Shown here one piece after another: positions 1 through 13,700 of a stretch of 64,000 bases of DNA (its first letter is position 1; every line of letters starts with the position of its first letter). The position numbers and the translations under genes are program-made. The stretch spans positions 31,782,726 through 31,846,725 of the forward strand of contig NC_092702.1 of NCBI RefSeq assembly GCF_964275005.1, in the 5' to 3' direction. This DNA is from Diadema setosum. Its lineage: Eukaryota > Echinodermata > Echinoidea > Diadematoida > Diadematidae. The notes beneath the pieces were generated by a model that saw only the letters and a list, made by a program, of their open reading frames with translations, was not told where the DNA came from and made no database searches.

Positions 1-2056
1 AAACTAAAGTGGGTAGATTATATAAGCATTGTCCAAAATGTAGGGTAGAACAGCACCCATGTGGTTTTGATTTTGATCATTTTACTGAAAATAGATTAAT
101 TCAAAATTGACACCACAATGTAGAGGAGATCAAGTTCTACAACACGATTACCAATAAGTCAACACCCCTCTCCCCCCCCCCCCCCAATAAAAATAGGATA
201 TAGTCCTTCTGGTTCTCAGCTGACAATATAGGCCTGTAAATCCAAGTACATGCTTTACTTAGTGGACTCACAGCTTACTTTGCCCTTCACTTTATTTCAG
301 AGGGCCTCCATCATGAAATATAAGGTATAAAGTTCAAAGATTAAACAAAAAAAAAATTCCAAGGGTTTATTGACGAGCAGTCAATTTCCTAACATCCTGC
401 TACCACATATATACATGACCTAAGAGATATTGGTCTTTACCTCTGTGTAAATGACTAGTTGCAGACACTTGCATATCATCGACTTTGTTCACTTTGAGTC
501 AACACACTTTCTCTGGTTCTGTGTCTGCTAACTGTTGTGAAGAATTACTGTACATATTCGTTTCATACCAACTCAATGAAAACACCAGTGTTTGAAAGGA
601 ATCTTAGTACAATCTGGGAAGCAATATGGCCTTGTCACATTACATTTTGCCTGTCAATGGTTTAAAGGCACATTCCGTCACGGTGAGAATATGCAAAACT
701 AAATATCGACATCTAGAGCAATAATTCAACCTTCAATGCGTGCAAAGAGTTTTCGGTCTCATACATTTTGACGACACAAAAGATGAATAACAGTGGTTGA
801 TTCTAGCAAAAGACACACAGACAAGTCACTGTCAGCCACACTGAGAAGTTAGGTTACCTCAACCATAAAATCAAGTCATGTATTTAATACAATCCACCAC
901 GATCAGTAGGTACAGACAATGACTGTGTAAAATATTCATTGCGTGAATACACATGCTTGGCACTGTGCCTGTAATGAATGCGGCACCTACGTAGACGTGA
1001 GCAAAAGATGATCATGGCATTTTATGATTAAAAGTACAACATATATTGATATATCACAAGATATCTATCTGCAACATAACTTTGCAGTGCAGGGTACCAT
1101 GATGTACCGTAGTAAAAAAAAAAAAAAGTGTTGTTGGGTTTTTTTTGCATGACTTTACATGCATTCCTTGGTTTACATATCTTTGCACATCTGTCTTCCT
1201 TATCCTTTTTAAATATATGTAGAAGTGAAGAAATGTGACGAGATATCCATCAACAGTGTAAGTATGGTATCCATGGTGATGGGGAATGGATCTTTGTAAA
1301 GCTTTGGAGACATGTATCTAAAATAAGTTAGCCTTGCAAATGTACTAAAAGCTTATGCCACATATATATTCCATATTCAGATACAAGAGCAAGCTGGGCA
1401 TTCTATGCTTCATAAATGGCTTTTCATTTATTCTTTTTACCTCTTCAGGAAGTACAAAAAAAAAAAGAAGAAATATAGTTGCAGAATACACTTGTATCAC
1501 ATCCAATCGATTAAATGCATATATTTGGCAGAAATGGTTGCACAAATGATGGAATTAATGACAACTCACATGTTTAGTAATGTCTTTTGTGGCAAGTATA
1601 TTTCCTAACTGTTGAGTACCAAACTGTTTTTCACATAGAGATGCTACCACTTGAGTTAAAATCAAACTCCAAATGCTGTTACCACATACAAAATCTGCAG
1701 GAAAGAAGCAAAAAATGAAAGGGCTCATGGAACTTCATTTGGAAGTATAAAGATGGATCATTATAGAAGATAGTGCCACATTCATCAACTAAATATATCC
1801 TGGATCATACACGAGAACTTGCATTTCCTAGACAGCTAACCATTACACATTGCTCTCCAATCATTAATTTGCAATGAGGGCATAATTCTGAAAATAAATG
1901 AGCAGAATTCAACAATTACATCTGCAAATACGCATCTGAAAATAAATCCAATTGACATTGACACATAATCATGCCAACTCTTTGATCACAAAAATAACTT
2001 AGGGTTGTTTTCTGTGTTTATCTTTTTGAGGGGTGTTTTGAAGACATGTACATATC
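1..2056 (-). other. 3' flank / probable 3' UTR of the BOD1L-like gene
   Basis: No coding potential is visible in this AT-rich stretch immediately downstream of the BOD1L stop codon at 2057. On the minus strand AATAAA hexamers occur at 1432-1427, 371-366 and 296-291, so a long 3' UTR ending at one of them is plausible, but the cleavage site cannot be fixed from sequence. A run of 14 C occurs near 172-185. The short ORFs here (60-70 codons, both strands) have no recognisable motif and overlap A/T tracts. Confidence 0.5.
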
Positions 2057-4764
2057 TTATCTTTTCCTTTTCCTTTCTTCAGCTGAAGTCCTTTTTGTGT
2101 GTTTGCCTGTAGCGGATGCAGGACTGGGATTCGTGCGAGATCGCTTGCTGTCATAATAGTACATGTCCTCATACCGATGTGATCTCCTCTCTTCATCTCT
2201 ACCACTCATCCTCCGCGTGAAATGACGATGTTGCTGAGGCTGTGGGGGTGGGGTGGTCTCATGTCTCGTGGATGAAGGTGGAGCAGCAGGAGGCGGGCTT
2301 TGCCGGTGGCTTTTCACCTTGGGTGGCACCCTTGACTCACTTGGAGAGTACCTGCGGGGCGGGGAAACTCTACGAGAGAAGCGGGATGATCTACGCTCCA
2401 TGAGGGCAGATGGCACGCGACCAACCTCTGGTTCATTGCTGGGGCCAGCTCCTTGCATATCCTTGTGCGGAGCACCGCCAGACCTCGTGCGCTTCCTGGT
2501 GGCAGGTTTTGCTTGCTCTAAGTCCGGATCTGACGATGGCACGGACTGGGTTGGTGACGGGGACTGGTGGCGTGAACGCTTCATTCGACCGTAGTGGAAG
2601 TACTCATCTTCTTTTGATGGGTGAGGGGAATATGCTCTCCTGCGGGACTTTTTCCCATAGTCCCCTTCCTCTTCTTGCGCTTCCTGATTCCCTAACTCCC
2701 TGTAACCTGACTGACTCGGGGATTTTCTGTCTTTCTCATCAGGCACTTCACCCTCCTCCATGTCTGCATCTAACTCCCCTTCTTCAATTTCTTCATTCTT
2801 CCTTGTTAGTCTGCTGGTCTCCTCTCCTTCTCCAGGTTTGGGAGTGCCTTCCCTCCTCCTCTGTCCATCGGCATCACTGGGGGATTGGGAAGAACTTCCA
2901 TGGATCACTCCTCTGATAGAGCCACGGCCACCTCCCTTTGGACTGTGGACAAGGACAATGGGAATAGCTTGCTGTCCATCACTCCTCTCATCTTTGAGTC
3001 CTTCAAACTCGGTGGGCTCATCCATTGTAGGGGTAGGAGGGTTGGCCATGGCTGGGTCATCAGAAAGTTCATCTCCAGAAATATCCTCTGTCACCTTTGT
3101 AATTGATTCTTCATGCAAGGGTAAAACATCTTCTTCTACCTCCCCTTCTGAAGGAGCTTCTTCTCTCTGGTCCTTGGACTTCTTTGAACTCTGGCTGGGC
3201 GTAGCGATATCAACGAGTTCTTCATCAGATGAAATGGCTTCTGTTTGCTGGAAAATAGATGACAGGGGTAGGGGCTTCCTACTGGCTGCTGAATGGCTCC
3301 CTAGATTTGTCTGGTCAGACTCCTCAAACTCACACTCATCACTTGATATCTCTTCCCTCTCTAATTCCACAACAGATGCAATCCCTGTCCTCTCCTCTGC
3401 TGTTGTCAAACTTTTACTTTTTTCCGTCTCACTGCGTTTTCCAAGCTCTGCTCCTGTCTCATCCTTTGGCAAAATTGTTTTGTTACCTTCACTCTGCTCC
3501 TCTTCAACTTCTTTTTCGACAGACAGCTTCATATCTCCAGATTCAAGACCCTCACATACTCCAGTCTCTTCCAATGTGTTTGGATCCACAGGCTTCCTAA
3601 CAAGTTCAGCACTTTGCTCTTTAAGCACACTTGAAGGAGAAGCAGGTGAGAGCTCCTTAGCCTCTGGGACATTGGTTGTTTGGTGTGGGTCAGTCTCGGA
3701 CGTATCATCTTTGGGCTCAACTTTACAGACACTAGGAGGAGAAGTGGGTGAAGACTCCTTAGCTTCTGAGACATCTGTCATTTGATGCTGAGCAATCTCA
3801 GACTCACTGTCCTTAGGCACATTTTCTTCACCATCCGGTCCTTTTTCCACTATGGCAGCACTGCCCTCAGAACTCGGGATTTCTTCTGCCACTGGGTTCT
3901 CAATCTCTTCTCCCACTGTCTTTGAATCATCATCCACACCAGCATCAGATATTGGCGAACCCAATGATTCTACCAGAATCTCTTTCTCTTCATCACAGGG
4001 TGGTTTCTCCTCAACAGGTCCAGTTACAGCCTCAGCCGGGAAGTCAATCTTAGCACCTTCATTAGTATCATGGAAATCTGCGATAGCTTCTTCTTGCGAC
4101 TTTGATGATTCACCAACATCAGTCCCTATGGCTTTTCCTAAAAGATTTTCAACATCTTCCTGCAATATGCTTGTCTCCATGTCAGCAACAGGCGGAGACT
4201 CTGCACGTTCAGAGGGGATAGGGCTTGTGCTCTGTTCAGCTGTGGCAGCTGGGACTGTCCTCAGTAGCTCCTCCTCCTCCTCATCCTGTAACCGTTGTTT
4301 CCTCCTGGAGGATTCCTCCATCCAGCGCGGCGTTTTCTTCCCCTTTCCTGATGCTATCTGGAACGAAAACCGGCAGTACGTCTTCTTGCCATCTTTCTCC
4401 TCCTTGGACCGTGAGAGGAGCAGCTTGGCTCTCACCTGGCTCTTCTTCAGCATCTGCTTCTGGGTCAGGTTGAATGAAAGCAGGTAGTGGAAGGGCACCA
4501 GTGCCTTCCTCCTCTCGATGCAGAAGATCCCCTGCCTGAAGATCGGCGGCAAGGGGACTGGCACCTTGCTCTGTGACTCCCCCTCTGTGGGAGACACCTC
4601 GGGCACCTGCTGGGCATCACTGGCGTCACTCTGCGAGAGGAGGCTGCGCTGTCGCTTGGCTTCACGCCTCTTCTCCTGCAGCTTCTGCTCCTTAAGTTGC
4701 TCCTTTGAGAGTCTGCTGTCACCGGCCTCTTCCTCAAGCTTTCCTTGCTTCTGCCTTCGTTTTT
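2057..4764 (-). CDS. BOD1L1: BOD1L terminal exon 7: long acidic C-terminal half with NLS
   Basis: 2708 nt from acceptor TTTCTCCAG to a TAA-type end at 2057, entered in phase 1 (split Glu682), residues 682-1583. It begins with a charged helix (EKRRQKQGKLEEEAG ... EQLKEQKLQEKRREAKRQR). A more ordered block follows at about 750-830 (PLPPIFRQGIFCIERRKALV, LTQKQMLKKSQVRAKLLL, KKTYCRFSFQIASGKGKK), then a very long Glu/Ser/Pro-rich region. The end is basic, with RS-like and SP motifs (SRRRAYSPHPS, SRFSRRVSPPRRYSPS) and ERKRKR at the C-terminus. The open frame extends 37 codons upstream past the acceptor, but that part is AT-rich intron. The long ORFs on the opposite strand of this exon are shadows of its biased codon use. 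Confidence 0.92.
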
Positions 4765-7700
4765 CTGGAGAAACAAAAGCACACATATAATTTTTCATAC
4801 ACAATTTGTTGAAGGATAACTGCCTTGAATGACATAAACAAAACGTTTCAACAAAGATCTTTAAAATCTTTAACATAAGATTTTAACCCCTAGCAAATAC
4901 ATTTTTCTTATCAAAATCCCAAGTTTTTACAGTCTATTACAAATAAGTTAATCATACTTACCACAGCAAACTGTCTAGACTAGGACAAAATAGTCAAACT
5001 AAAATCTATTACAAGGAAAAGTGAAATGACAAACAACATGTTAACCCCAGCTTGATAATTGATATCCCATATGACCTTCCATCTTGACAAATTTACCTTT
5101 GACCTCATAAAAGAAGCTGTAATCAGCTAACCACATCCTCAATGGTCACCCATGTCGACAGACAAAGGGACAGAGGAGAAGACAATCCAAGAATGCTAGA
5201 TCATAAAGCCTACATCAGCCTTGGTGTAATGGCATAAGAGACAGCTTCATTCACATTCCTAAAGCAGTGATTTTTTTTTTTTTCATATCCCACATGGAAC
5301 ATCTGCATGACAAACAGAAGCAAAGCACTTTGTAAAGCAGGACAGATTTGATGGGGTGGAATTTACATACTGCTGCACTGTATGTATCATCAGGAATGCT
5401 ACTGTAGTATTCCCCATTTCTTGCATTCGATATCTAAAAGCAACATTCAGAGAATATTATTACTTGTAACAAAGAGTGTGCACAGACAAACAACAAACTG
5501 CATTTATCGGCAACTGCCACTTCTATCAACTGCCTATATGTCATTTCTCATTTGATTTGAGCTCATTTGATTTGAACAATGTACCACAATGTTTTTTTTC
5601 AATTTATGGATGAAGTACTTACTCTCCATTTCTGAGTGTTTTTGGATTTAATTTTTGGTAAAGGACCATCTGTTGAGTACTGACAATATGAGAATATTGA
5701 TCCTCTATGAGAATAAAGCAAAGTTTCTTGACTACCAAATGACTGAATGCTGACCTTGTTCTGTGGGGCTCTCTCCATGTTCCTTGTCTCTTTCTTCTTT
5801 CATCTGCTGTCGACGCCGTGCTCTCTCTTCTTTGGCCTCAGCCTGAGACATCGAGACAAGAAAATGAGAAAAGAATGGAACATTTAATGCTTTTATATCA
5901 ATGGATATGTATTAAATAATCACACCTAGCAATGTACAACAGATAGATATGGTCTTCCTGGCAAAAAGCCACATGTATATGCTTTATATTTTGCTACCTT
6001 ATTGACATCTTTTGAAGGAAAATAGAAAGAATAATGAGAGAAAAATGTAACATTTTGCTGAAGATTTTATCCTCTGTATTGCTTGAAAAAGTCCAGTTAC
6101 ATTTTATGTCACTAGGAAATGTAGAGCTTGGTCCTCAGCATTCATTTCTACATACAGTAATTGTTCAGTTACATTGAATGTCACAACTCATAATTATTTT
6201 GCCTCCGTGCACAGGAAACTCAATCTCTGCATTGTTCCTTCGACCTTGATATAATAATGTTATGGGATATTAGAGAGAGTTCAAAGTTCAACTGTGCGTT
6301 TATGAAATCACGTCTGGAATGCAAGGTGAAAACAGAAGTGTGGAACATGGCATAAAATAGACATGTGCGGTAATACTGTACAGGCTGAAATTTTCGCGGT
6401 GGTTTTATTTTCGCGAATTTCGCGAATCGCCTTTGAACCGCGAAAATAACAACACGTGAAAATAACGACGCGCAAATAATTAAGTTCAGTTAGACCCTCG
6501 AAACCGCGAAATTAACAACACGTGAAAATGTCCTCCAAGTAGCAATTCGCGAAAATATCTGTACGCGAAAATTTCAGCTCGTACAGTAGCACATTTGTCT
6601 TTCTCTGTGCTTGCAAGCATTTTCATATTTTGTTTGAAGATGGCACTTAGTTATGTACAACTACATGATGTGTCGTATTGCAGCAACAGCATTTCCTAAA
6701 TATCACCTTTATTTCCTGTGAATGCTTCATGCATCTAACAGCTGCCATAAGATTACTTATAAGATGTACATACAGTATAAGCATAATGAAATGAAAGTAA
6801 AACCATACCACAATGGCTTAATCTTAATCACAAAGCAAAAGCCAAGTATGAAAGGGTACCGCCTTACTACCACACTGAAGCAGCCAATCATACAGCATTG
6901 GATTGTTATGATAAGGAATTTTGTTTTTTCTACTTACAAGTAAATTATCTAATGTTGCTTAAAACAAGGTATCATTCACAAAGGATCATCACAAATTCAC
7001 ATTGTGAGTGGCTTGAGAGAGACTGGATTAAAAAATTTTTTTATGCATTTAGTTGTATGCAAAAATGACATAGACAACATTAAAAAGACAAAACCTGTCT
7101 TATTTCCCCGTTTTCGAAGATATGATATGATTAGATAGCACTATACAAAAGCAATCATTTCCTCAAATGCCCTAAAACAAACATATGTTGAAGTTTTAAA
7201 GAATCTAGGTAGACTAAGACAGTATTACTAACCCAATCCTCACACACTCCTAGTAGACAACAAAGCTGCATGTGCATGTCATGCTTGCTCTTCACTCAGT
7301 TAGTAATTCACTCAAAATTGCTATCAATGTTAAAAATACACAGCAATTCGTCAAAATGTGGGGCCGAGTATGTACGATATTCAAAGGAATATCAAAGAAA
7401 TCATCTATGCCAGGATATCAGAGGGAACAGAAATATACCCAGTAATGAAAAGGAAAAGAAAAGCCGTGAAAAATGAAAATGTAAACGATAAGCAAAACAC
7501 AATGACTGAGTGAAGGTTAAAAAAAAAAACCACACAGTGAAGCTGTTTGAGTGGAATATAAAAAAATAAAAAAAAAATAAAAAAAAAATATATATATATG
7601 TATATATAAATAACATCATGCATAAACACATACAGTGACTCTGCAAAAAAACACAAAGAACAAACAAACAAACAAACAAAATACACTCTTTTTTTTCCAT

Positions 7701-10700
7701 TGCCACCTTTCCTGCAATGTGCAGGAAATGGCAATCTACACCATGCTAAGTTGGCAGTAATATATAGAGCAAAATCGAACGGGATGGCTACAAGATGGTT
7801 ACAGGATGGCTACAAAAGACCACCATTTACGGTTTCATGTATTCTTTTCTGGTGAAACAATTTTCATATGTCTGCAGAGGTAAAAAAACGTTTACTTCAT
7901 TAAAAAATGCAAACAAGCAAAAAATGTAAGTGCAAAAGAACCAACTATGGCACAAACCAAAAACAAAACTAGAAATGTCGCCTTGACTGGTATGCCTCCG
8001 CCATAATGCATGATTCTCCTAATAGGTCTATAGTACATGTGGACAATGTGTGATTACATTTTCACAAAATTGGCAAAATACTAAAATGACAAGTTTGTCA
8101 CAAAATGTGTAGGATGTTCACCTTCCATGACCTAGGTTTAATTGGATGAATAGGAGAGCATGTATTTGGGGATTTAAGGACTTGACTTTGACCCATTCAT
8201 AAGTTTATACATTGAGTAATTTTCAAGGTATGGAGAAAAAGTGCAATTTCTGTATTGAAAAGTACATTGTTACCATTTTCATGTGGCCTTTGACCCTAAA
8301 ATTCATAGGATAATCACTGTCAGGTATGCATAAATATGTAGTAAATTTCAAGATAACTTGAGCCACTTCCGAGATATGGAGGAAAAAGTTAGTTCAGCAC
8401 TTTCCCTTGATCTTTGACCTTTTGACCTTTGAGGCAAACAAAAAAAGAAAAAACAGAAGAAAGTTTCCAGAGAATCTCTATTAGGTTACACATGCATACA
8501 CCAAGTGTTAAAAAAAATAATAATCCTGCTGGCACTGCATAAATATGAGGGAAGTAGTAAAAACTTGAAGTGTTGCCCTTGACCTTTGACCCCCGACCTT
8601 TGACCCATGAACCCTAAATTCTCTAGATAATCACTGCCAGTCAGTACATATACTATGTTTCATGAAGATATCTTGAACAATTTCCAAGGTACTGAGAAAA
8701 AAGTGAAGTTTTAATATTTCTACTTAACCTTTTGACCTTTGACCTCATGACCCCAAACTTTCACCAGAGAATCTTAATTGGGTAATACATGTATACATTA
8801 AGTTTCAAGAAAATGTCTTCAGGCATTGCATAGATAAGGTGGAAATAGTGAAATTTTATGTATTTGACCTTGACCTTTGACCTTGAGCATGTGCACCCAA
8901 AAGTTGATAGGCACAACTTCACCCCCTAATACACATACATGCCAAGTTTCATTAGGATACCTTAAAATGTTTTTCAGTTACGCTGTCCACAAAATTCATT
9001 ACGGACAGACGGAAGGACGGACGGACGGACGGACAACCTGAAAACATAATGCCTCTGGCACCACTTCGTGGCGGAGGTATAAAAACAAAAACAAAAATGA
9101 AAACACAAAACACCATTTTATCTATAATTCCTACTTCAATGAAATGTTTGTTTCTTTTTTTTATATAGAGTGAAGTACATTGTTGTGCACATCACAATTT
9201 CTTTTACAGTTTGTCAAAGCAAATTCCAAAGGTTAGTCTACAGTAGCTGAAGATTCAACATGAAATTATATGTGGGATATTACTTACAGCATTGAAGCTT
9301 GCCAAAGAACAGAGCTAGTGCGACAAAAATCAAATCTACCATGTGGTAATGCTCCATTAAGAATGACTTTGATTTGATTCTTGTGATCAAACTGAATTTT
9401 GCTGCACATGCAATCAATGAAAGCAACTGATGATGTAGTGAATGAAGAAATTTCTTTCACTACAAATACATGCCATAGCATGCTTTATCCAGCTGAGACA
9501 ATGTGTATCTATGAATAAGATTTGTATTTTGAGCACGTAATTCAATGCCAAAAGCCACTTCATGTTTAAGTTGACCATATCTTAATAAATGGAGTAAAAT
9601 CAATTACACAGGTCAGTAAAAGTTTCATTAGAACTTCATAATGTGTTGGAATTTTAGAGCTTCTCGTCTTCCATGTAAAAGATAATGATCATAATCACAC
9701 TATTTAGAATTAAACAAGAAAGTGTCAGTGCTGAAGATAGCTCTCCAAATGGTTTGTATTAAAAAAAAAAACCCACAAAAAACAAAGAAAAAAATTGCAA
9801 AATCTTTCTTTTGGTCAATAATTCAGCAGCCATAATCTCATCCCTCAATCTGCCACTGCTATAAAACTTTACAGTATTTCATTTGTGAAAATTTGTGTGC
9901 AAGAGAGTGGAGACCTGGTTATGCCATTACATCATCACTAATTTCAGCATTTGTGACTGCCACAAAACATGCTGTTCTGTTCAATTACATCTAAATCTTT
10001 TGTGCCATGGTATCTTTGTTTGATTTACTCTATTTGAGGTCAATTTACAAATTGAGTGGGGTTCCACTTTATGACATAGGAACAACAAAAAGAACAAACA
10101 AGCAGACATTTCTTCACAAGAGTAAAATGCGCATCCCTTTCACAAAGACAACTTAAAGTTGCAAAACAACAAGCATACATCATGGCAAAATGCCATTGTG
10201 TCAAGTGTTTGTTATCATTTTTTGTGTTTTGTTTTTATGATATCTCATTTGCCCCACTATTATGAGACATGCTTTCAAGGTATAAATCTGAGGTGCACCA
10301 ATGTGTCAACTTTTAGAAGATGTTTCTGATACTTCCAGAAAAGAAATTGCATATCATTATATTTGTTCATGAGTGTCAATACCTGTTTCCTTGCTTAAAA
10401 GAAATGAAACCTAAACATGTGGATTGAGGGAATAAAGCGGTATCAGTGGAACACACCCGCCAAGTTTGAGGAAAACTGGACCATCAACGAACACATATAC
10501 ACTTTTTAAAATTCAGTACTATTATTGCTGGATAAGAAGACCTCATTTTCAGAAGTTTTGTCAGGACAATATAGACAAAATATATTTTAAAGAAATTAAC
10601 ATATTTTTTGCTTTTTAATAACCCTATTCTAACTGGGGGGGGGGGGGGTCAAATTGACCCCCCTCGACATTTCGCGCCACGATTCCGCAACGTGCAAAGA

Positions 10701-13700
10701 TTTTGCCGCCTCGTTTCACGACTTTTTTCATTGAAGTCTTCCGCATATTTTGAGACCAAATTTGCGACGTCCGGGTACACTGTTCTGAAGTTACGTAATG
10801 TTATGCATATGCATGTCAACCCGAAAACAGCTCAAATTCATGATATCGTGTGCAAATTGAATGCAAATTGTGTTTTTTGGTTAAATTGATATTAATTAGA
10901 TTATTTCAACTTTTAACCATTGAAATTAATCAATTCTAGTGTAGATAAGCCTGAAAAAGTGCCTACAACAAATTTGGGCAAGAAAACAACAGAAAACAAA
11001 AGGTCGAAAAAACAATAAAATACATAAGAAATTAACAAAACAATAAAAAACAAAAGAAATTGATTTTGATTGTGCTATGTTTTTACATGAAAATTGTTTG
11101 ATATGTCTTGAGGAATTCTGACACAAAAATTTAGCAATACTTCAGTCTTTTTAATGGAGTTATAGGTGAAAACATGATTTCATGCACAAATTTGCATAAT
11201 TAATTTATTAAAAATAGATAGGCAATATTTTTCTATTGTATGACCATGTAATCTTGTAGTTGACATCCAGCTCTATCTTCAAGCAAAATTTCGCAGCGAT
11301 CGGTGGCCGAGATCTGAAGGGGGGGGGGGGGGGGGGTCCCCAGTAAAAACTTGGTCTCAAATAGCCCAGTTAGAATAGGGTTAAAGCATTTATGAAAGAG
11401 CGCTTGGCTCAACTATTTCAGAAAGCACAGTGAGTAGTTGAACATCTATCAACGATTAGGCTTGGATAGGGGAAACCCATCACCTTCATTCTATCTTTTT
11501 CTTTTTTGTATAGAAGCATTTTTTGACAGAACAGATATTTGACACTAGGACGGGGGAAGAAGCTCTGAAAATAAATTAAAGCACCTTGCAAACTAATTGA
11601 TGTTGTAACTATTTTTGAAAGCTGCGATGACAGAACAAGGACAACACTTGACGAAAAACAGTTCTTTGACAATATTTCCACCAAAAAGAGAAAAAAATGT
11701 GCAAGGGAACTGTATTGAAATGAATACATCACAGAGCTGAATGCTAAGTAAAAGCAAAATGCTGAAAATCGGTCTCTATTTGAGATGTGTCCCATAGGAA
11801 AGAGTGCTGGAAGAGTAAATTGTTGATGCAGATGTATGTGACAGTAAAGTATATAATGCCTGATTCACATCAATCTTGAAAAGATATTCCCTGCTGTTAA
11901 AGAATTTTTTGATGATTGATAAAGTGGGTGAATTGAATGGGAAGAAGAAGAAAAGACAGAAAATGTCAAAAGACTCATCCCAACCTTTAGGGTTGCTGAG
12001 GTTGATTAATACAAACTGCAATTTCATGTCACACGTATTTAGGAGAAGGCGTTAGTGAGCACCTTCTGGGCTTTGGCTCCATGTGAACTGTGGTGCTGGG
12101 CAATCCATGCTTTGGTTTCCTGTTTCACGACACAAGAGTATAAACAATAGATGTTGTGACTTGAGGATGCACCTGAATACATTCCCTCCCTATTCCAGCT
12201 CACTGCTATTATATGGAGGATCTAAGAATGTCATTTTTTTCCCCCCATGTGATCCCAGTCATCGCACCTGTGTAGGATGTATATATGTGGTGAGATATGC
12301 AGACATATGAGAGCACTTAAAACCTATGACCAAGAAAATTATGATGAGCAAGCTGTGAAGCCAGTGACAGAATCTCAAACCATAATGGCCAATAGGAGTA
12401 ACAGTAAAAATAACCATGCTCTAGTCCCCGATCGTGCATACATCTATCATTACTTTTCTATGAGACACTTGCTCAAATGGCAGGGACCTTCACTGCTGTT
12501 TTGATCTTTAATACGTAAGGGATAAATAGCACTACTTTCTACTGAAATAAAAAAGAGAAAAAAATTAAAATCTGACCTGCTGGGATAGGATTGATTCTAC
12601 GTATGCACAAAGAACACTACAAAGGTAAGTGACATGAAGGCAGCCAAGAATGGAACATGAATGAGCATAATTTGTCCAAAGGAAACTGATTGCTTCTTAC
12701 GGCTTTTTTCCTTCTCTCTGCCTTGGTCGCTTCGTCTTCGCTGTCGCTCATGTACTGCCTCTTCCATCTCGCCTCTCCAGGGCGAGGTGAAGACTTCCCG
12801 CCCGATGAGGCAGGGGAGACACTGCGCTCGGGGTTCGTCTTCGATGCCAGCAGCATCGCAATGGACTTTGGCGCACTGTCTTTGGTCTCAGACTCTGGCT
12901 TAGCTGCTGCTAGATGATAAAGTCAAGCAGAACAAAACTCAGTTTTCACTGTCAGCAGGATTTAGATATATCACAGAAGCACTTACTTTTCACATCACAC
13001 ATGAACTCAGAGAAGCCTCCCACCCCCACACCATAAACCAATGACAATAACTGAATAAAAATGTGAGATATATCCATATACAAATATCCATAAACATACT
13101 TCCATATACTTATGCATGCACATATATACAGTCTGTCTACACAAACACATGCATTCATTCATTAATCATTAAAATCAGACTAATTGAACTATTAGTAATT
13201 ACAATGGAAGTATCTTGTGATGTTAATGCCAAAATCTACCACTGTTGATACCTCTAGTTTACCATATATTTTCTACTGAATTTGTAATCAGCCTCATCTA
13301 CCCCTTCCTTGCCTACAAACTTTTACAATGTCAGTAACTGTCTAGACGTCTTGATAATACCCAGTGCATCAAAGAAAATGCTTACTATGGGAAAAAGAAA
13401 ACATGAATTTGACAACTCTTCCCTGGTGAATGCTGAAACAAAGCTCAAAGTGCTCACCTTTTTTTGCACTGTAATCATCAGTATCCTCCCCACCACTCTC
13501 GTCACTGCTGGCAGATGAACTTGATGAGGAGCTTATCTTGTCATCAAATGATGACAGATCACTGGTGTGGACGGAACTGACGGTCACATCAGACACATGG
13601 CTGTCTGAGTCAGACATGTGGTCAGGGATGTCTTCAGGGAAGAAGTCTCTGCTGTCATCATCCTTATCGGCATTTTTCTTCTTGTTTTCGTCATCCTTAT

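Larger units (their letters stand above)
5843..12700 (-). other. BOD1L intron 5, rich in non-autonomous elements
   Basis: 6.9 kb, donor GTAAGA, acceptor TGTCTCAG. It contains the CGCGAAAAT palindromic element (6374-6588), an A/T microsatellite (about 7556-7612), a copy of the CCTCCGCC-ended family (7991-9081), a diverged arm of the TTAA hairpin family (10404-10560) and the 19-bp TIR element (10619-11383). Between these the DNA is AT-rich, with no coding signal on either strand. Confidence 0.75.

Noticed and set aside
2410-3785. Long Ser/Pro-rich open frames on the plus strand (up to 341 codons)
   Set aside because: They are antisense shadows of the Glu/Ser-rich BOD1L exon 7, whose codon bias removes stops from the opposite strand; no motif and no splice logic.
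4765-4876. Start of a single-exon 939-codon gene at 4876
   Set aside because: The first 37 codons are AT-rich intron; a strong acceptor at 4764 joins in phase with exon 6 and the upstream BOD1 domain.
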